64,000 nt of DNA from Paracidovorax sp031843945 (lineage in GTDB: Bacteria > Pseudomonadota > Gammaproteobacteria > Burkholderiales > Burkholderiaceae_C). A model generated the notes under the pieces. It did no database searches. It had not been told where the DNA came from and saw only the letters and a program-made list of their open reading frames with translations. This document shows, piece by piece, positions 33,460-41,611 of this stretch. Location of the stretch: NCBI RefSeq assembly GCF_031843945.1, contig NZ_JAVTJJ010000001.1, positions 868,001-932,000 on the forward strand. Reading direction: 5' to 3'. The stretch's first letter is position 1. Each line of letters opens with the position of its first letter. The position numbers were made by a program, and so were the translations under genes.

Positions 33460-35034
33460 ATGAAAATGTCCCAATACGCCATCGGCACGCGCATGGCAGG
33501 CGCGCTGGGCCTGGTGCTGGCGCTGATGATCGGCGCGTCGCTGTTCGGCATTGCCGCGCTGTACCGCACGTTGGGCACGTATGACACGACAGTGCAGCAG
33601 CGCGTAGCGCAAGAGCGCGCCGTGACCCGCATGGAAAGCGAGTTCAAGAACCAGGTCATGGAGTGGAAGAACACGCTGCTGCGCGGCGAAGACGCGCGCA
33701 AGCGCGAGCAGCACTGGAACGCGTTCCTCGTTAGCGAAAAACGCGTGGCCGACGCCGCCAAGGCGCTGTCGCCGCAACTGGTGGACGGCGCCGAGCGCGC
33801 GGCCCTGCAAAAGTTCGTCGATGCCCACACGCAGATGGCGCAGGGCTACCGCAAGGGCTTCGAGGCTTTCCAGTCGCTGGGCTTCGTCGCTTCTGCCGGT
33901 GACGCCGACGTGGCCGACATCGACCAGGGCCCCGCACGCCTGCTGGGCGAATTGAGCCAGCAGGTGGCCAGCAGCAGCACCGCGATTGCCGAGCAGGCGG
34001 CGCAGGATGCGCAGCGCGCGCTGGTCAGCAGCCTGGTGGCGTTGGCACTGGTGACCGGGCTGGGCGCGCTGGCGGGCTGGTGGCTGACCCGCTCCGTCGT
34101 GCGGCCGCTGCGCGTGGCCGTGTCGGTGGCCCACCAGGTGGCGGCGGGCGACCTGACCACGGCCATCGACGCCGAAGGCAACGATGAACCCGCACGGCTG
34201 CTGCAGGCCCTGGCCGCCATGCAGGACAACCTGGAGCGCGTGGTGTCGGGCGTACGCAGCAACGCGGAAGGCGTGGCCAGCGCCAGCGCCGAAATCGCCC
34301 AGGGCAACACCGACCTGAGCCTGCGCACCGAAGAGCAGGCCGCGTCGCTGGACGAAACCTCGTCGTCCATGCAGCAGTTGCAGCAGACCGTGCAGAACAA
34401 CGCCTCCAGCGCGTTGCGTGCGAGCGAGCTGGCCCGCAATGGCGCCGCCGTGGCCGAGCGTGGCGGCCAGGTCGTGGGCCAGATGGTGGAAGTGGTGCAA
34501 GGCATTCAGGACAGCTCGCGCAAGATCGCCGACATCATCGGCGTGATCGACGGCATCGCCTTCCAGACCAACATCCTGGCGCTGAACGCCGCCGTCGAGG
34601 CTGCGCGTGCGGGCGAGCAGGGCCGCGGCTTTGCCGTGGTGGCCAGCGAAGTGCGCAGCCTGGCCACCCGCAGCGCCGCTGCCGCACGCGAGATCAAAGG
34701 GCTGATCCAGACCAGCGTGGAGCGCGTGGAAGCCGGCTCCACCCTGGCGCGCAATGCGGGCAGCACCATGGGCGAGGTGGTCGACTCCATTCGCGGCGTC
34801 AGTACCCTGATGGAAGCCATCAGCCAGGCCAGCGCCGAGCAAACGCGCGACATGCTGCGCGTGACCCAGGCCATCGTGCGCATGGACGACGCCACGCAGC
34901 AGAACGCTGCGCTGGTGGAAGAGAGCGCTGCAGCGGCCAGCAGCTTGAACGGGCAGGCCCGGCAACTGATCGATGGCGTGGCGGTGTTCCGCCTGCATGC
35001 AGCGGGCGCATCGCCATCGGTGCTATTAAGTTAA
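33460..35034 (+). CDS. Methyl-accepting chemotaxis protein
   Basis: A 524-residue chemoreceptor. Helix 1 (about 12-33), a periplasmic four-helix-bundle-like region of about 150 residues, and helix 2 (about 190-212) precede HAMP and the signalling domain. The hairpin tip is GIAFQTNILALNAAVEAARAGEQGRGFAVVASEVR, the signature contacting CheA/CheW. The protein ends ..RLHAAGASPSVLLS without a CheR-docking pentapeptide; the last four codons and the stop are supplied by a decayed dispersed repeat. AAGGA precedes the ATG. Just upstream is an orphan Bug binding protein, suggesting ligand delivery, which is inference. Confidence 0.93.
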   Translation: MKMSQYAIGTRMAGALGLVLALMIGASLFGIAALYRTLGTYDTTVQQRVAQERAVTRMESEFKNQVMEWKNTLLRGEDARKREQHWNAFLVSEKRVADAAKALSPQLVDGAERAALQKFVDAHTQMAQGYRKGFEAFQSLGFVASAGDADVADIDQGPARLLGELSQQVASSSTAIAEQAAQDAQRALVSSLVALALVTGLGALAGWWLTRSVVRPLRVAVSVAHQVAAGDLTTAIDAEGNDEPARLLQALAAMQDNLERVVSGVRSNAEGVASASAEIAQGNTDLSLRTEEQAASLDETSSSMQQLQQTVQNNASSALRASELARNGAAVAERGGQVVGQMVEVVQGIQDSSRKIADIIGVIDGIAFQTNILALNAAVEAARAGEQGRGFAVVASEVRSLATRSAAAAREIKGLIQTSVERVEAGSTLARNAGSTMGEVVDSIRGVSTLMEAISQASAEQTRDMLRVTQAIVRMDDATQQNAALVEESAAAASSLNGQARQLIDGVAVFRLHAAGASPSVLLS

Positions 35035-35061
35035 TAGCTACATGTACTTGTTTAATAAGCG
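35020..35061 (-). repeat. Decayed dispersed repeat forming the end of the chemoreceptor gene
   Basis: TGCTATTAAGTTAATAGCTACATG..TTTAATAAGCG keeps the TTGCTATT..AATAGCTA arm in reverse orientation. Its TAA is the stop codon of the chemoreceptor. Confidence 0.6.
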
Positions 35062-35337
35062 TGGAAGCCATCTCCAGCACAATTCCAGGATGAGAAACCA
35101 GCAGGGTTGAAAAATTCCTCGTCCCTCAGACTGCTCGAAACACCACTCGGTGGGGGCGTTGCCAATGGCATGCCACAACTGAGCTGTCGGTATGGGCTGG
35201 TAGTTGCAGGCGCCGGCGTCCTTGTACCTCTGCAGCTACTGGCACTTTTCAGCCGGTAACCCGAGCAAGACCAAGTTCCAAACTGATTGGTGCTGCAAGG
35301 CCAGAATACATGAGTACACACTTGAGGAATTGTTGAG
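35062..35337. other. AT-richer intergenic stretch at the edge of an accessory patch
   Basis: About 275 bp with lower GC than the surroundings. Short frames exist on both strands, but none has a ribosome binding site plus recognisable sequence. It may be debris of an inserted element; nothing specific can be named. Confidence 0.4.
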
Positions 35338-36609
35338 ATGGCGCTTTATGAACTGAGTGGTGATCACACCCTTGATCCCGTCCAGCTAAGCAGCTTCACC
35401 GATCTCGGTGTTTATGAGCGCAGTCACCTCCAGCGTGCGCTACGGGCAAACATCACCGCTATCACACCCGGCGTGCGGACGATGGTTCTGGCGGAGGAGT
35501 TTGGAGACTGGGTTGGCGCCAATCGTCGTATTGACCTCCTGTGCCTGGACGAGGATGCCAAGCTGGTGGTGGTTGAGCTGAAACGCGAAGATGGTGCTCA
35601 CATGGAATTGCAGGCGCTCCGATATGCCGCAATGATCTCCACGATGAGCTTTAGCCAGGCCGTCGAGGCCCATCGGAAATACCTGTCCCAGCAAAAATCA
35701 GAGTTGGATGCGGAGCTGGGTATTCGCGCCTTTCTTGGAAAAGAAGAAGGCACTGTCGCGCTTGATGAAACGGTCCGAGTGGTGCTTGCCGCTTCCAACT
35801 TCAACCAAGAGCTCACGACCTCGGTGCTGTGGCTCAATCGCCAAGGACTTGACCTCCGCTGCGTACAGATCCGCCCCCATCAACTTGATCAACGAGTGCT
35901 GCTCGATGTTCAGCAATTGATACCCCTTCCTGAGGCCGCGCAATATCAGGTGGCGGTTCGTGAGAGAGCCCAGGAGCAAGCGGCGGCACGATCGTACGAC
36001 CGCACCCTGGCCCGCTACGACCTATCCATTGGTGAGAAGAGCTTCGCGGGCATTGCAGGGCGCAGGGTGCTGCACCTGGTGGTAGCGGAAGCCTTACGAC
36101 TGGGCATTTCGCCCAAACAGATCAGCGAAGCCATTCCTTGGAGATCCGACACGGTGTTCCTGTCTAGCGTGGGTCGTCTGAACGAGACGGAGTTCGTCCA
36201 AGCCATGCGTGGTCAATCCAGTGGCTACTTCACCCAGGACGCTGCGCTTTTCCACATTGAGAATCAAACCTATGCCTTGGCCAAACGCTGGGGAGACCAG
36301 GTGATGGAGGCTGTTGACCAGGTACTGGCGGTGCTACCCGAGGGAACCGACATCGTTTATGCATCCGCCATGACTGCAGGGGCATGCGCAACCGTTGAGG
36401 TCGGTGGATACATCATTGAGCGCGATGAGAGCACAACAATCTCGGTCTCAAAAGACGGGGTCACGGTGAGTCCCGCACTTCCAATCCTTCGACAGCTCGC
36501 GAATCAACTGGGCGTATCAATTCACAATAGGATGGGTGGAACCATGAATACGCGCCAACTGGGTGCGAAGGTGATTCAGGCCGCGCAATCGTCCGTGGAA
36601 GGGGCGTGA
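35338..36609 (+). CDS. PD-(D/E)XK nuclease-like protein, DUF91/NucS-like N-terminal half
   Basis: A 423-residue soluble protein with lower GC and different codon use than its neighbours. The first 110 residues look like a restriction-endonuclease fold: RRIDLLCLDEDAKLVVVELKRED gives Asp66 and the Glu80-x-Lys82 pair, followed by the QALRYAAMIS motif typical of NucS/DUF91 and RecB-like nucleases. The C-terminal part (about 215-423) has a KSFAGIAGRRVLHLVV region and is not recognised. ATG 35338 follows a poor Shine-Dalgarno. Flanked by AT-rich non-coding DNA and a possible gene remnant, it looks acquired. Expected role is DNA cleavage, possibly in repair or defence; this is inferred from motifs only. 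Confidence 0.75.
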   Translation: MALYELSGDHTLDPVQLSSFTDLGVYERSHLQRALRANITAITPGVRTMVLAEEFGDWVGANRRIDLLCLDEDAKLVVVELKREDGAHMELQALRYAAMISTMSFSQAVEAHRKYLSQQKSELDAELGIRAFLGKEEGTVALDETVRVVLAASNFNQELTTSVLWLNRQGLDLRCVQIRPHQLDQRVLLDVQQLIPLPEAAQYQVAVRERAQEQAAARSYDRTLARYDLSIGEKSFAGIAGRRVLHLVVAEALRLGISPKQISEAIPWRSDTVFLSSVGRLNETEFVQAMRGQSSGYFTQDAALFHIENQTYALAKRWGDQVMEAVDQVLAVLPEGTDIVYASAMTAGACATVEVGGYIIERDESTTISVSKDGVTVSPALPILRQLANQLGVSIHNRMGGTMNTRQLGAKVIQAAQSSVEGA

Positions 36610-36633
36610 TGTAGTTCCCAGAACCCAACTCTA

Positions 36634-36849
36634 ATGATTGCCTTCGTTGTGCCAACACTTACCAAAGTACAGGCTGAAGAGCCACTTCGTTTCGGTCCTG
36701 AAATCCTTGCCGATTGAGAACCTAATGCATTGCGCTCAGCGCTTGGCTCAAAGAGGCCTGGCGAAGAATGCGACCCGCTCGTTTTGATTGCACCGGAGCT
36801 GCAGGCCGGCACGCTGCTGGCGGCGGGCACCGAGGGCGCTCAGGGTTGA
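36634..36849 (+). pseudogene. Possible degraded gene with one in-frame stop
   Basis: From an ATG the frame reads MIAFVVPTLTKVQAEEPLRF.., meets a TGA at 36715-36717, then continues for 43 sense codons to ..LIAPELQAGTLLAAGTEGAQG and a second TGA. The second half has normal GC-rich codons, the first half is AT-richer, so this could be a fusion of debris. No family recognised; it may be chance. Confidence 0.25.
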
Positions 36850-36870
36850 GCGGTCATACGTGAAATATTG

Positions 36871-36928
36871 GTCAAATCGACCTCTAGCGCTCTACCAATA
36901 AGCGCAAGTAGCTATATTATTTATAGCA
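36871..36928 (+). repeat. Dispersed palindromic repeat, copy 7
   Basis: GTCAAATCGACCTCTAGCGC..CAATAAGCGC..GTAGCTATATTATTTATAGCA. Confidence 0.9.
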
Positions 36929-37106
36929 CCTTGAATCCGCTACGCTTGGCATACCTGCCTGTGGCTCAACAGCTCAGATACCCTTTTTTCTGAGACCCGC
37001 AGCCCCAAGTTGGCGCACTGCAAAAGAAACGCCGTGCCGCCGCCACCGCTTCATAATCCGTCGCCCTCGACCTCGCCCTCGCCCATCACCCGCACGTCCA
37101 GCCTCC

Positions 37107-38738
37107 ATGTACCGAGCAAGACTCTCCCTGGCGTTCGCCGCCCTTGTCGCCCTGGTCTGCATCCAGGCGGCCTTCGTGCATTGGGGCGTGCAGCGCGTGA
37201 ACGACTACGCCCAACACAGCCGCCTGGCCAGTGACATCCTGACCGAGCTGCTGGATCTGTCGTCCGCCAAGCAGCGGCTGCGCGTGTGGGCCACGCAGCA
37301 GTTGATGAACGCCGGTGCCGAACCCGAAGTGCGCAACCGGCTGCTGCAGCAGATGCACGCCAACGCCGACGCCCTGACAGAGCTGGCGCAGCGCGACATG
37401 GCGCTGTGGACGGCGATGGCCCAACGGGACGGCACGGCGCTGCCGCAAGAGGTGCCCCAACTGGTGACGGTAGCCGAGCTGCTGGACGACAACATCCGCG
37501 CGGTCGAGGCGCGGCTCGCCCAGCTGCAGCCGCTTGAATCTGGGGCCGATTTCGCTGCTGTCTTTGCCGAGCTGAACGCCACATTCGACATGACGCGCGG
37601 CCGCGATCTGCGCGAGCTCATCAACGGCGCCATCGACCGCCAACGCGCCGCTGTGCCCGTGGCACGCAACAACACCGAGCAAGGCCTGGAGGCCCTGCGC
37701 CGCCGCGCCATCGCCATGGTGCTGATCACGCTGGCCGTGGCGGCCGCGCTGTCCTTTCACCTGAACCGCCGGCTGCAGCGCCCGCTGGAAGGCCTGCTGG
37801 AAGGCACGCGCGCACTGCAGGCGGGCGACCTGAACCACCGCGTGGCACTGGGTTCGCACGACGAGTTCGACCGCGTCGCGCAGCACTTCAACGCCATGGC
37901 GGCCGAGCTGCAGCAGCACCGCGCCCGAGCAGACGCGGCCCGCCGCGAGCTGGAAGACGCCGTGGCGGCGCGCACGCGCGAGTTGAGCGCCGCGCATGAG
38001 GCGCTGCAGGGTGCCGACCTGCGCCGGCGCCAATTGTTTGCCGACCTGGGACATGAGCTGCGCACGCCAGCCACCGCCATCCGCGGCGAGGCGGAGATCG
38101 CGCTGCGCGGTGCCGACCGGCCGCCCGAGGAATACCGCCACACGCTGCGGCGCATCGTCAGCGGGGTGGACCAACTCACCCAGGTCATTCGCGACCTGCT
38201 GCTGGTGGCCAAGGCCGAGGCCGACCGCTTGGTCATGCAGCCTAGGCGGGTTCCGCTGGGGCCGCTGCTGGCAGACGCGGCCGAGCAGGCCAGCGCACTG
38301 GGCGCCGGGCGCGGCGTGCAGGTGCAGGCCCCATCCGATGGCGCAGCGGGCGCGCTGCAAAAAGCCGCCCATGTGCAGGCCGACCCCGACCGGCTGCGCC
38401 AGGCGTTGATGATCGTGCTGGACAACGCCGTGCGCTATTCACTCACAGGTGGCACCGTGCGCCTGGACTGCGAATGCGTGGAAGGCGAGGCTCACATCGT
38501 CGTCAAAGACGAGGGCATCGGCATCGATCCGGAAGACGTTGCGCAGGTGTTCGACCGATTCGTGCGCGGCCAGCGGGCGCGTGCGCACCGGGCCGACGGC
38601 ACCGGCATCGGCCTGTCGATCGCGCAGGCCATCGTGCAGGCGCACCACGGGCATATCGAGATAGAACACACCGCACCCGGTGCAGGCACGCAAGTGCGAA
38701 TCACCTTGCTGCTGGCAGCCGAAGAAGACCAATCATGA
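37107..38738 (+). CDS. Sensor histidine kinase
   Basis: A 543-residue membrane kinase. Helices at about 5-27 and 200-217 enclose a helical periplasmic sensor region of about 170 residues with no recognised ligand domain. HAMP follows (RPLEGLLEGTRALQAGDLNHRV), then a coiled coil, HisKA with FADLGHELRTPATAIRGE, and HATPase (LDNAVRYS, DEGIGIDPED, GTGIGLSIAQAIV). It overlaps its response regulator by ATGA. The stimulus is unknown; the next gene downstream encodes a small secreted SnoaL-like protein. Confidence 0.92.
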   Translation: MYRARLSLAFAALVALVCIQAAFVHWGVQRVNDYAQHSRLASDILTELLDLSSAKQRLRVWATQQLMNAGAEPEVRNRLLQQMHANADALTELAQRDMALWTAMAQRDGTALPQEVPQLVTVAELLDDNIRAVEARLAQLQPLESGADFAAVFAELNATFDMTRGRDLRELINGAIDRQRAAVPVARNNTEQGLEALRRRAIAMVLITLAVAAALSFHLNRRLQRPLEGLLEGTRALQAGDLNHRVALGSHDEFDRVAQHFNAMAAELQQHRARADAARRELEDAVAARTRELSAAHEALQGADLRRRQLFADLGHELRTPATAIRGEAEIALRGADRPPEEYRHTLRRIVSGVDQLTQVIRDLLLVAKAEADRLVMQPRRVPLGPLLADAAEQASALGAGRGVQVQAPSDGAAGALQKAAHVQADPDRLRQALMIVLDNAVRYSLTGGTVRLDCECVEGEAHIVVKDEGIGIDPEDVAQVFDRFVRGQRARAHRADGTGIGLSIAQAIVQAHHGHIEIEHTAPGAGTQVRITLLLAAEEDQS

Positions 38739-39418
38739 ATATTCTGGTGGTGGAAGACGACCCGCGGGTCGCGGACTTTCTCATTCGCGGCCTGCGGGCC
38801 GAGGGCTACACCGTGGAGCTGGCGCGCACCGGCCCCGAAGGCCTGGAGATGGCACGCGCCGCCGAGTCGGGCCTGCTGCTGCTGGACTTGATGCTGCCCG
38901 GCCTGAGCGGCCTGGAGCTGTGTCAGACGCTGCGCGCCGAGGGCTGCCAGCTGCCGGTGCTGATGCTCAGCGCGCTCAACGAAACCGAGGACAAGGTCAA
39001 CGGCCTGCGCCTGGGTGCTGACGACTACCTGACCAAACCCTTCGCGTTCGAAGAACTGCTCGCGCGCATCGAAGCGTTGCTGCGTCGCGGCCGCGACCAG
39101 CGCCAGCGCGCCAGCACCTTGCAGGTGGCCGACCTGGTGCTCGACCGCGAGCGCATGCAGGTCAGCCGCGCGGGCCAGCCCATCGCCCTGACCGCCAAGG
39201 AACTCGCGTTTCTGGAATTGCTGATGAGCGCGCCAGGCCGCGTCTACAGCCGTGAGCGCATCCTGTCGAACGTGTGGGGCACCAACGAAGATCCGCTGAC
39301 CAATGTGGTGGACGTCTATGTGCGGCGCCTGCGCACCAAGATCGATGAAGGCCACGCCGTGGCGCTGCTGAAAACCGTGCGCGGCTTCGGCTACCGGCTC
39401 GACGCGCAGCCAGACTGA
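38735..39418 (+). CDS. OmpR-family response regulator
   Basis: A 227-residue regulator. Receiver: VVEDDP at 5-10, phospho-acceptor Asp in LLLLDLMLPGLSG (about 51), Lys in YLTKPFAFEE. The winged-helix output domain (about 130-222) contains ALTAKELAFLELLMSAPGRVYSRERIL and NVVDVYVRRLRTKID, ending in KTVRGFGYRL. ATG overlaps the stop of the kinase gene, so the two are translated together and act as a pair. Confidence 0.93.
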   Translation: MNILVVEDDPRVADFLIRGLRAEGYTVELARTGPEGLEMARAAESGLLLLDLMLPGLSGLELCQTLRAEGCQLPVLMLSALNETEDKVNGLRLGADDYLTKPFAFEELLARIEALLRRGRDQRQRASTLQVADLVLDRERMQVSRAGQPIALTAKELAFLELLMSAPGRVYSRERILSNVWGTNEDPLTNVVDVYVRRLRTKIDEGHAVALLKTVRGFGYRLDAQPD

Positions 39419-39614
39419 TATGGCTGAGGCGCGAGCCCGCCGCAGCGTTCACCTTCTGTTCATGTTCCCGTCATGCGTACTTCATGCGCAGGGCAGGTTC
39501 ATGTTCATGCGCTCCTCGAAGAATAGGTTCTGCAACGCCATCGCGGTGCAACGCCGGCAAACAACACAAGCCGGCGTGTTCAAAAAACCTATTTCTACAA
39601 GGACGCACATTTCC

Positions 39615-40127
39615 ATGAAGCTGCTTCGACTCTCTCTCTCGGCTGCTGCTCTGGCCACCCTGGCCGCAACGGCGCCCGCTATCGCACAGACGGCACCAGC
39701 AGCATCGACGGCGCCAGCAGCACTGAGCGACACCACTTGCGCTCCGATCAACGAGCAGCAGGTCAAGGGCCTGTTCGACCGCTGGAACGCCTCGCTTCGC
39801 ACGCTGGATCCGGACAAGGTCACGGCCAACTACGCACAGGACGGCGTGCTGCTGCCCACCGTGTCGAACCAGCCGCGCACCACGCCGGCGGAAATTCGCG
39901 ATTACTTCGTGAAGTTCCTTCAAGGCGAGCCGGTCGGGACCATCGACAAGCGCGTCATCCGCATCGGCTGCAACGTGGCGCAGGACGTGGGCACCTACAC
40001 GTTCAAGTTCAAGGACGGCAAGAGCGTGAAAGCCCGCTACACCTACGTGTACGAGAAGGTCAACGGCCAGTGGCTGATCGCCCACCACCACTCGTCGGGC
40101 ATGCCTGAAGTTGTCGCGGCGAAGTAA
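39615..40127 (+). CDS. Exported SgcJ/EcaC-type (NTF2/SnoaL fold) protein
   Basis: A 170-residue protein with a clear signal peptide (about 1-24, ending TAPAIAQ). The mature part resembles the CaMKII-association-domain/DUF4440 fold: EQQVKGLFDRWNASLRTLDPDKVTANYAQDGVLLPT, ..IRDYFVKFLQGEP.. and the closing YTYVYEKVNGQWLIAHHHSS, in which the WLIxHHHSS motif is typical. The AT-richer DNA upstream (39420-39614) may hold its own promoter. These proteins lack a proven common activity. It ends before a convergent hairpin. Confidence 0.82.
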   Translation: MKLLRLSLSAAALATLAATAPAIAQTAPAASTAPAALSDTTCAPINEQQVKGLFDRWNASLRTLDPDKVTANYAQDGVLLPTVSNQPRTTPAEIRDYFVKFLQGEPVGTIDKRVIRIGCNVAQDVGTYTFKFKDGKSVKARYTYVYEKVNGQWLIAHHHSSGMPEVVAAK

Positions 40128-40151
40128 GCCACGCAGCCCCAAAAAGGGCTA

Positions 40152-40189
40152 AAGCTGCCCGGCCGGTCAAGTACCGCGCCGGGCAGCTT
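40152..40189. terminator. Convergent hairpin, likely bidirectional terminator
   Basis: AAGCTGCCCGGC, 14-base loop, GCCGGGCAGCTT: a 12-bp stem between convergent genes. T-runs on either side are short, so its termination strength is uncertain. Confidence 0.55.
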
Positions 40190-40201
40190 GCATTCGGGCC
40201 A

Positions 40202-41611
40202 TCAATACACGTCGCGCCGGTAGCGCCCGCTGCGCACCAGTTCGTCCATGCGTGCATCGCCCAGCGCGCCCTGCAGCGCAGCGTGCACGCCCTGCGCCAT
40301 GCCCTGCAGGCTGCCGCACACGTAGATGGCGGCGCCCTGCTCCACCCAGGTGCGCACATCGTCAGCGGCCTTTGCCAGTACGTCCTGCACATACACGCGC
40401 TCGGCCCCATCGCGCGAGAACGCCAGGTCCAGCCGGCGCAGCGTGCCGTCGGCCCGCCAGGCGTCGATCTCTGCGCGGTACAAAAAGTCGCAGGCAGACT
40501 GCCGCTCACCAAACACCAGCCAGTTTGGCGCGCCCTGACCTGCCGCGCTCCGTGCCCGCAGGTGGCTGCGCAGGCCGGCGATTCCCGTGCCATTGCCGAT
40601 CAAGATCAACGGCTGCGCGGCATTGCCTTCCAAACGGAAGTTGCTGTGCGCACGCAAGCGCATCTCCACGGAGTCGCCCAGCGGCAGCCCCTCGCACAGC
40701 CAGCTCGATGCGATGCCCGGTGTGCCGTCGCCGCGCACGCTCTGGCGCACCGTCAGGTGCACGCGGCCGTCGGCGGGAACGGACGCGATGGAATAGTCGC
40801 GCGGGTGCTGCGCATCGGCCGGCACGCACACCTGCACCAGGTCGCCCGACTGCCATGCCGCAGCCTGCGCGGCTGCAGGCAGCGCGAATTCCAGGTGAAA
40901 CACGGGCGCGCCCTGGCTGCCCGGGTTCAAGTGGCGGCGTGCTACCAGTGTCCAGGCCTCGAAGACAGGCGACTGCCATGCGGGCGGCTCATCCAGCGCG
41001 GCCACTTGCGCCAATTGATGTTGCCACGCCTGCAGCGCGGTGGCAGAGCCGTTGTCCATCTCCACGCGTTCAAAAAGCGCCATGGCACCTTGCGCGCGCA
41101 ACCACTCGTCCAGTTGGCGGCCAAAGCCGCAAAAGTGCGCGTATTGGCGGTCGCCCAGGGCCAGCACGCCGTACTGCAGATGGGAAAGATGAGGGGGTTG
41201 CAGCGGTGCTGCGGCGCCCATCAGGCGGCCTTGAAAGCCACCCGCGTTGTCAGGCGCATCGCCTTCGCCGTAGGTGCTGACGATGAACAGCGCCCGCTGC
41301 GTGGCGGCCAGCCGGGCCGCGTCCACCGAGTCGAGTTCGCACAGCTGCACCGGCTCGCCCGCCGCATGCAGCAGGCGGGCAGTTTCACGGGCGATTTCCT
41401 CGGCCTGGCCGGTCTGGCTGGCATAGGCCACCAGCAGTGGCACAGCGCCGTCGCGCGCCGCGGCCAGCGACGCCGCCTCTGACCGCACATGCTGTGCGCG
41501 CCGGCGCTCGCGCCATGCGATGGCGGCGCACATCAGTGCGTAGAGCGCCACGGTCAGCAGCGCGGCGAACAGGCGCGACGCGGGAATCGACAAGCCCCAC
41601 ACCGCAGTCAT
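40202..41611 (-). CDS. Membrane-anchored diflavin reductase (CysJ-like)
   Basis: A 469-residue protein like the flavoprotein subunit of sulfite reductase but with an N-terminal membrane anchor (LFAALLTVALYALMCAAIAW, about 13-32). A flavodoxin-like FMN domain follows (YASQTGQAEEIA, VSTYGEGDAPDNAG, LALGDRQYAHFCGF), then an FAD domain (HPRDYSIASVP) and an NADPH domain (LIGNGTGIAGLRSHL, YVCGSLQGMAQGV). No hemoprotein subunit is near. It is the last gene of a five-gene operon with PepSY, DUF2271, DUF4198 and ApbE, overlapping apbE by ATGA. Inferred role: move electrons from NADPH to membrane or periplasmic flavin for iron reduction. Confidence 0.88.
   Translation of the reverse strand: MTAVWGLSIPASRLFAALLTVALYALMCAAIAWRERRRAQHVRSEAASLAAARDGAVPLLVAYASQTGQAEEIARETARLLHAAGEPVQLCELDSVDAARLAATQRALFIVSTYGEGDAPDNAGGFQGRLMGAAAPLQPPHLSHLQYGVLALGDRQYAHFCGFGRQLDEWLRAQGAMALFERVEMDNGSATALQAWQHQLAQVAALDEPPAWQSPVFEAWTLVARRHLNPGSQGAPVFHLEFALPAAAQAAAWQSGDLVQVCVPADAQHPRDYSIASVPADGRVHLTVRQSVRGDGTPGIASSWLCEGLPLGDSVEMRLRAHSNFRLEGNAAQPLILIGNGTGIAGLRSHLRARSAAGQGAPNWLVFGERQSACDFLYRAEIDAWRADGTLRRLDLAFSRDGAERVYVQDVLAKAADDVRTWVEQGAAIYVCGSLQGMAQGVHAALQGALGDARMDELVRSGRYRRDVY

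Larger units (their letters stand above)
36610..37106. other. Intergenic region with possible gene remnant and a repeat copy
   Basis: Contains a broken reading frame (36634-36849), a dispersed repeat (36871-36928) and about 180 bp before the sensor kinase start in which no promoter stands out. Confidence 0.45.

Noticed and set aside
35052..35321. 89-codon minus-strand frame in the AT-rich gap
   Set aside because: No ribosome binding site, Cys/Ser-rich random-looking translation, overlaps the decayed repeat.
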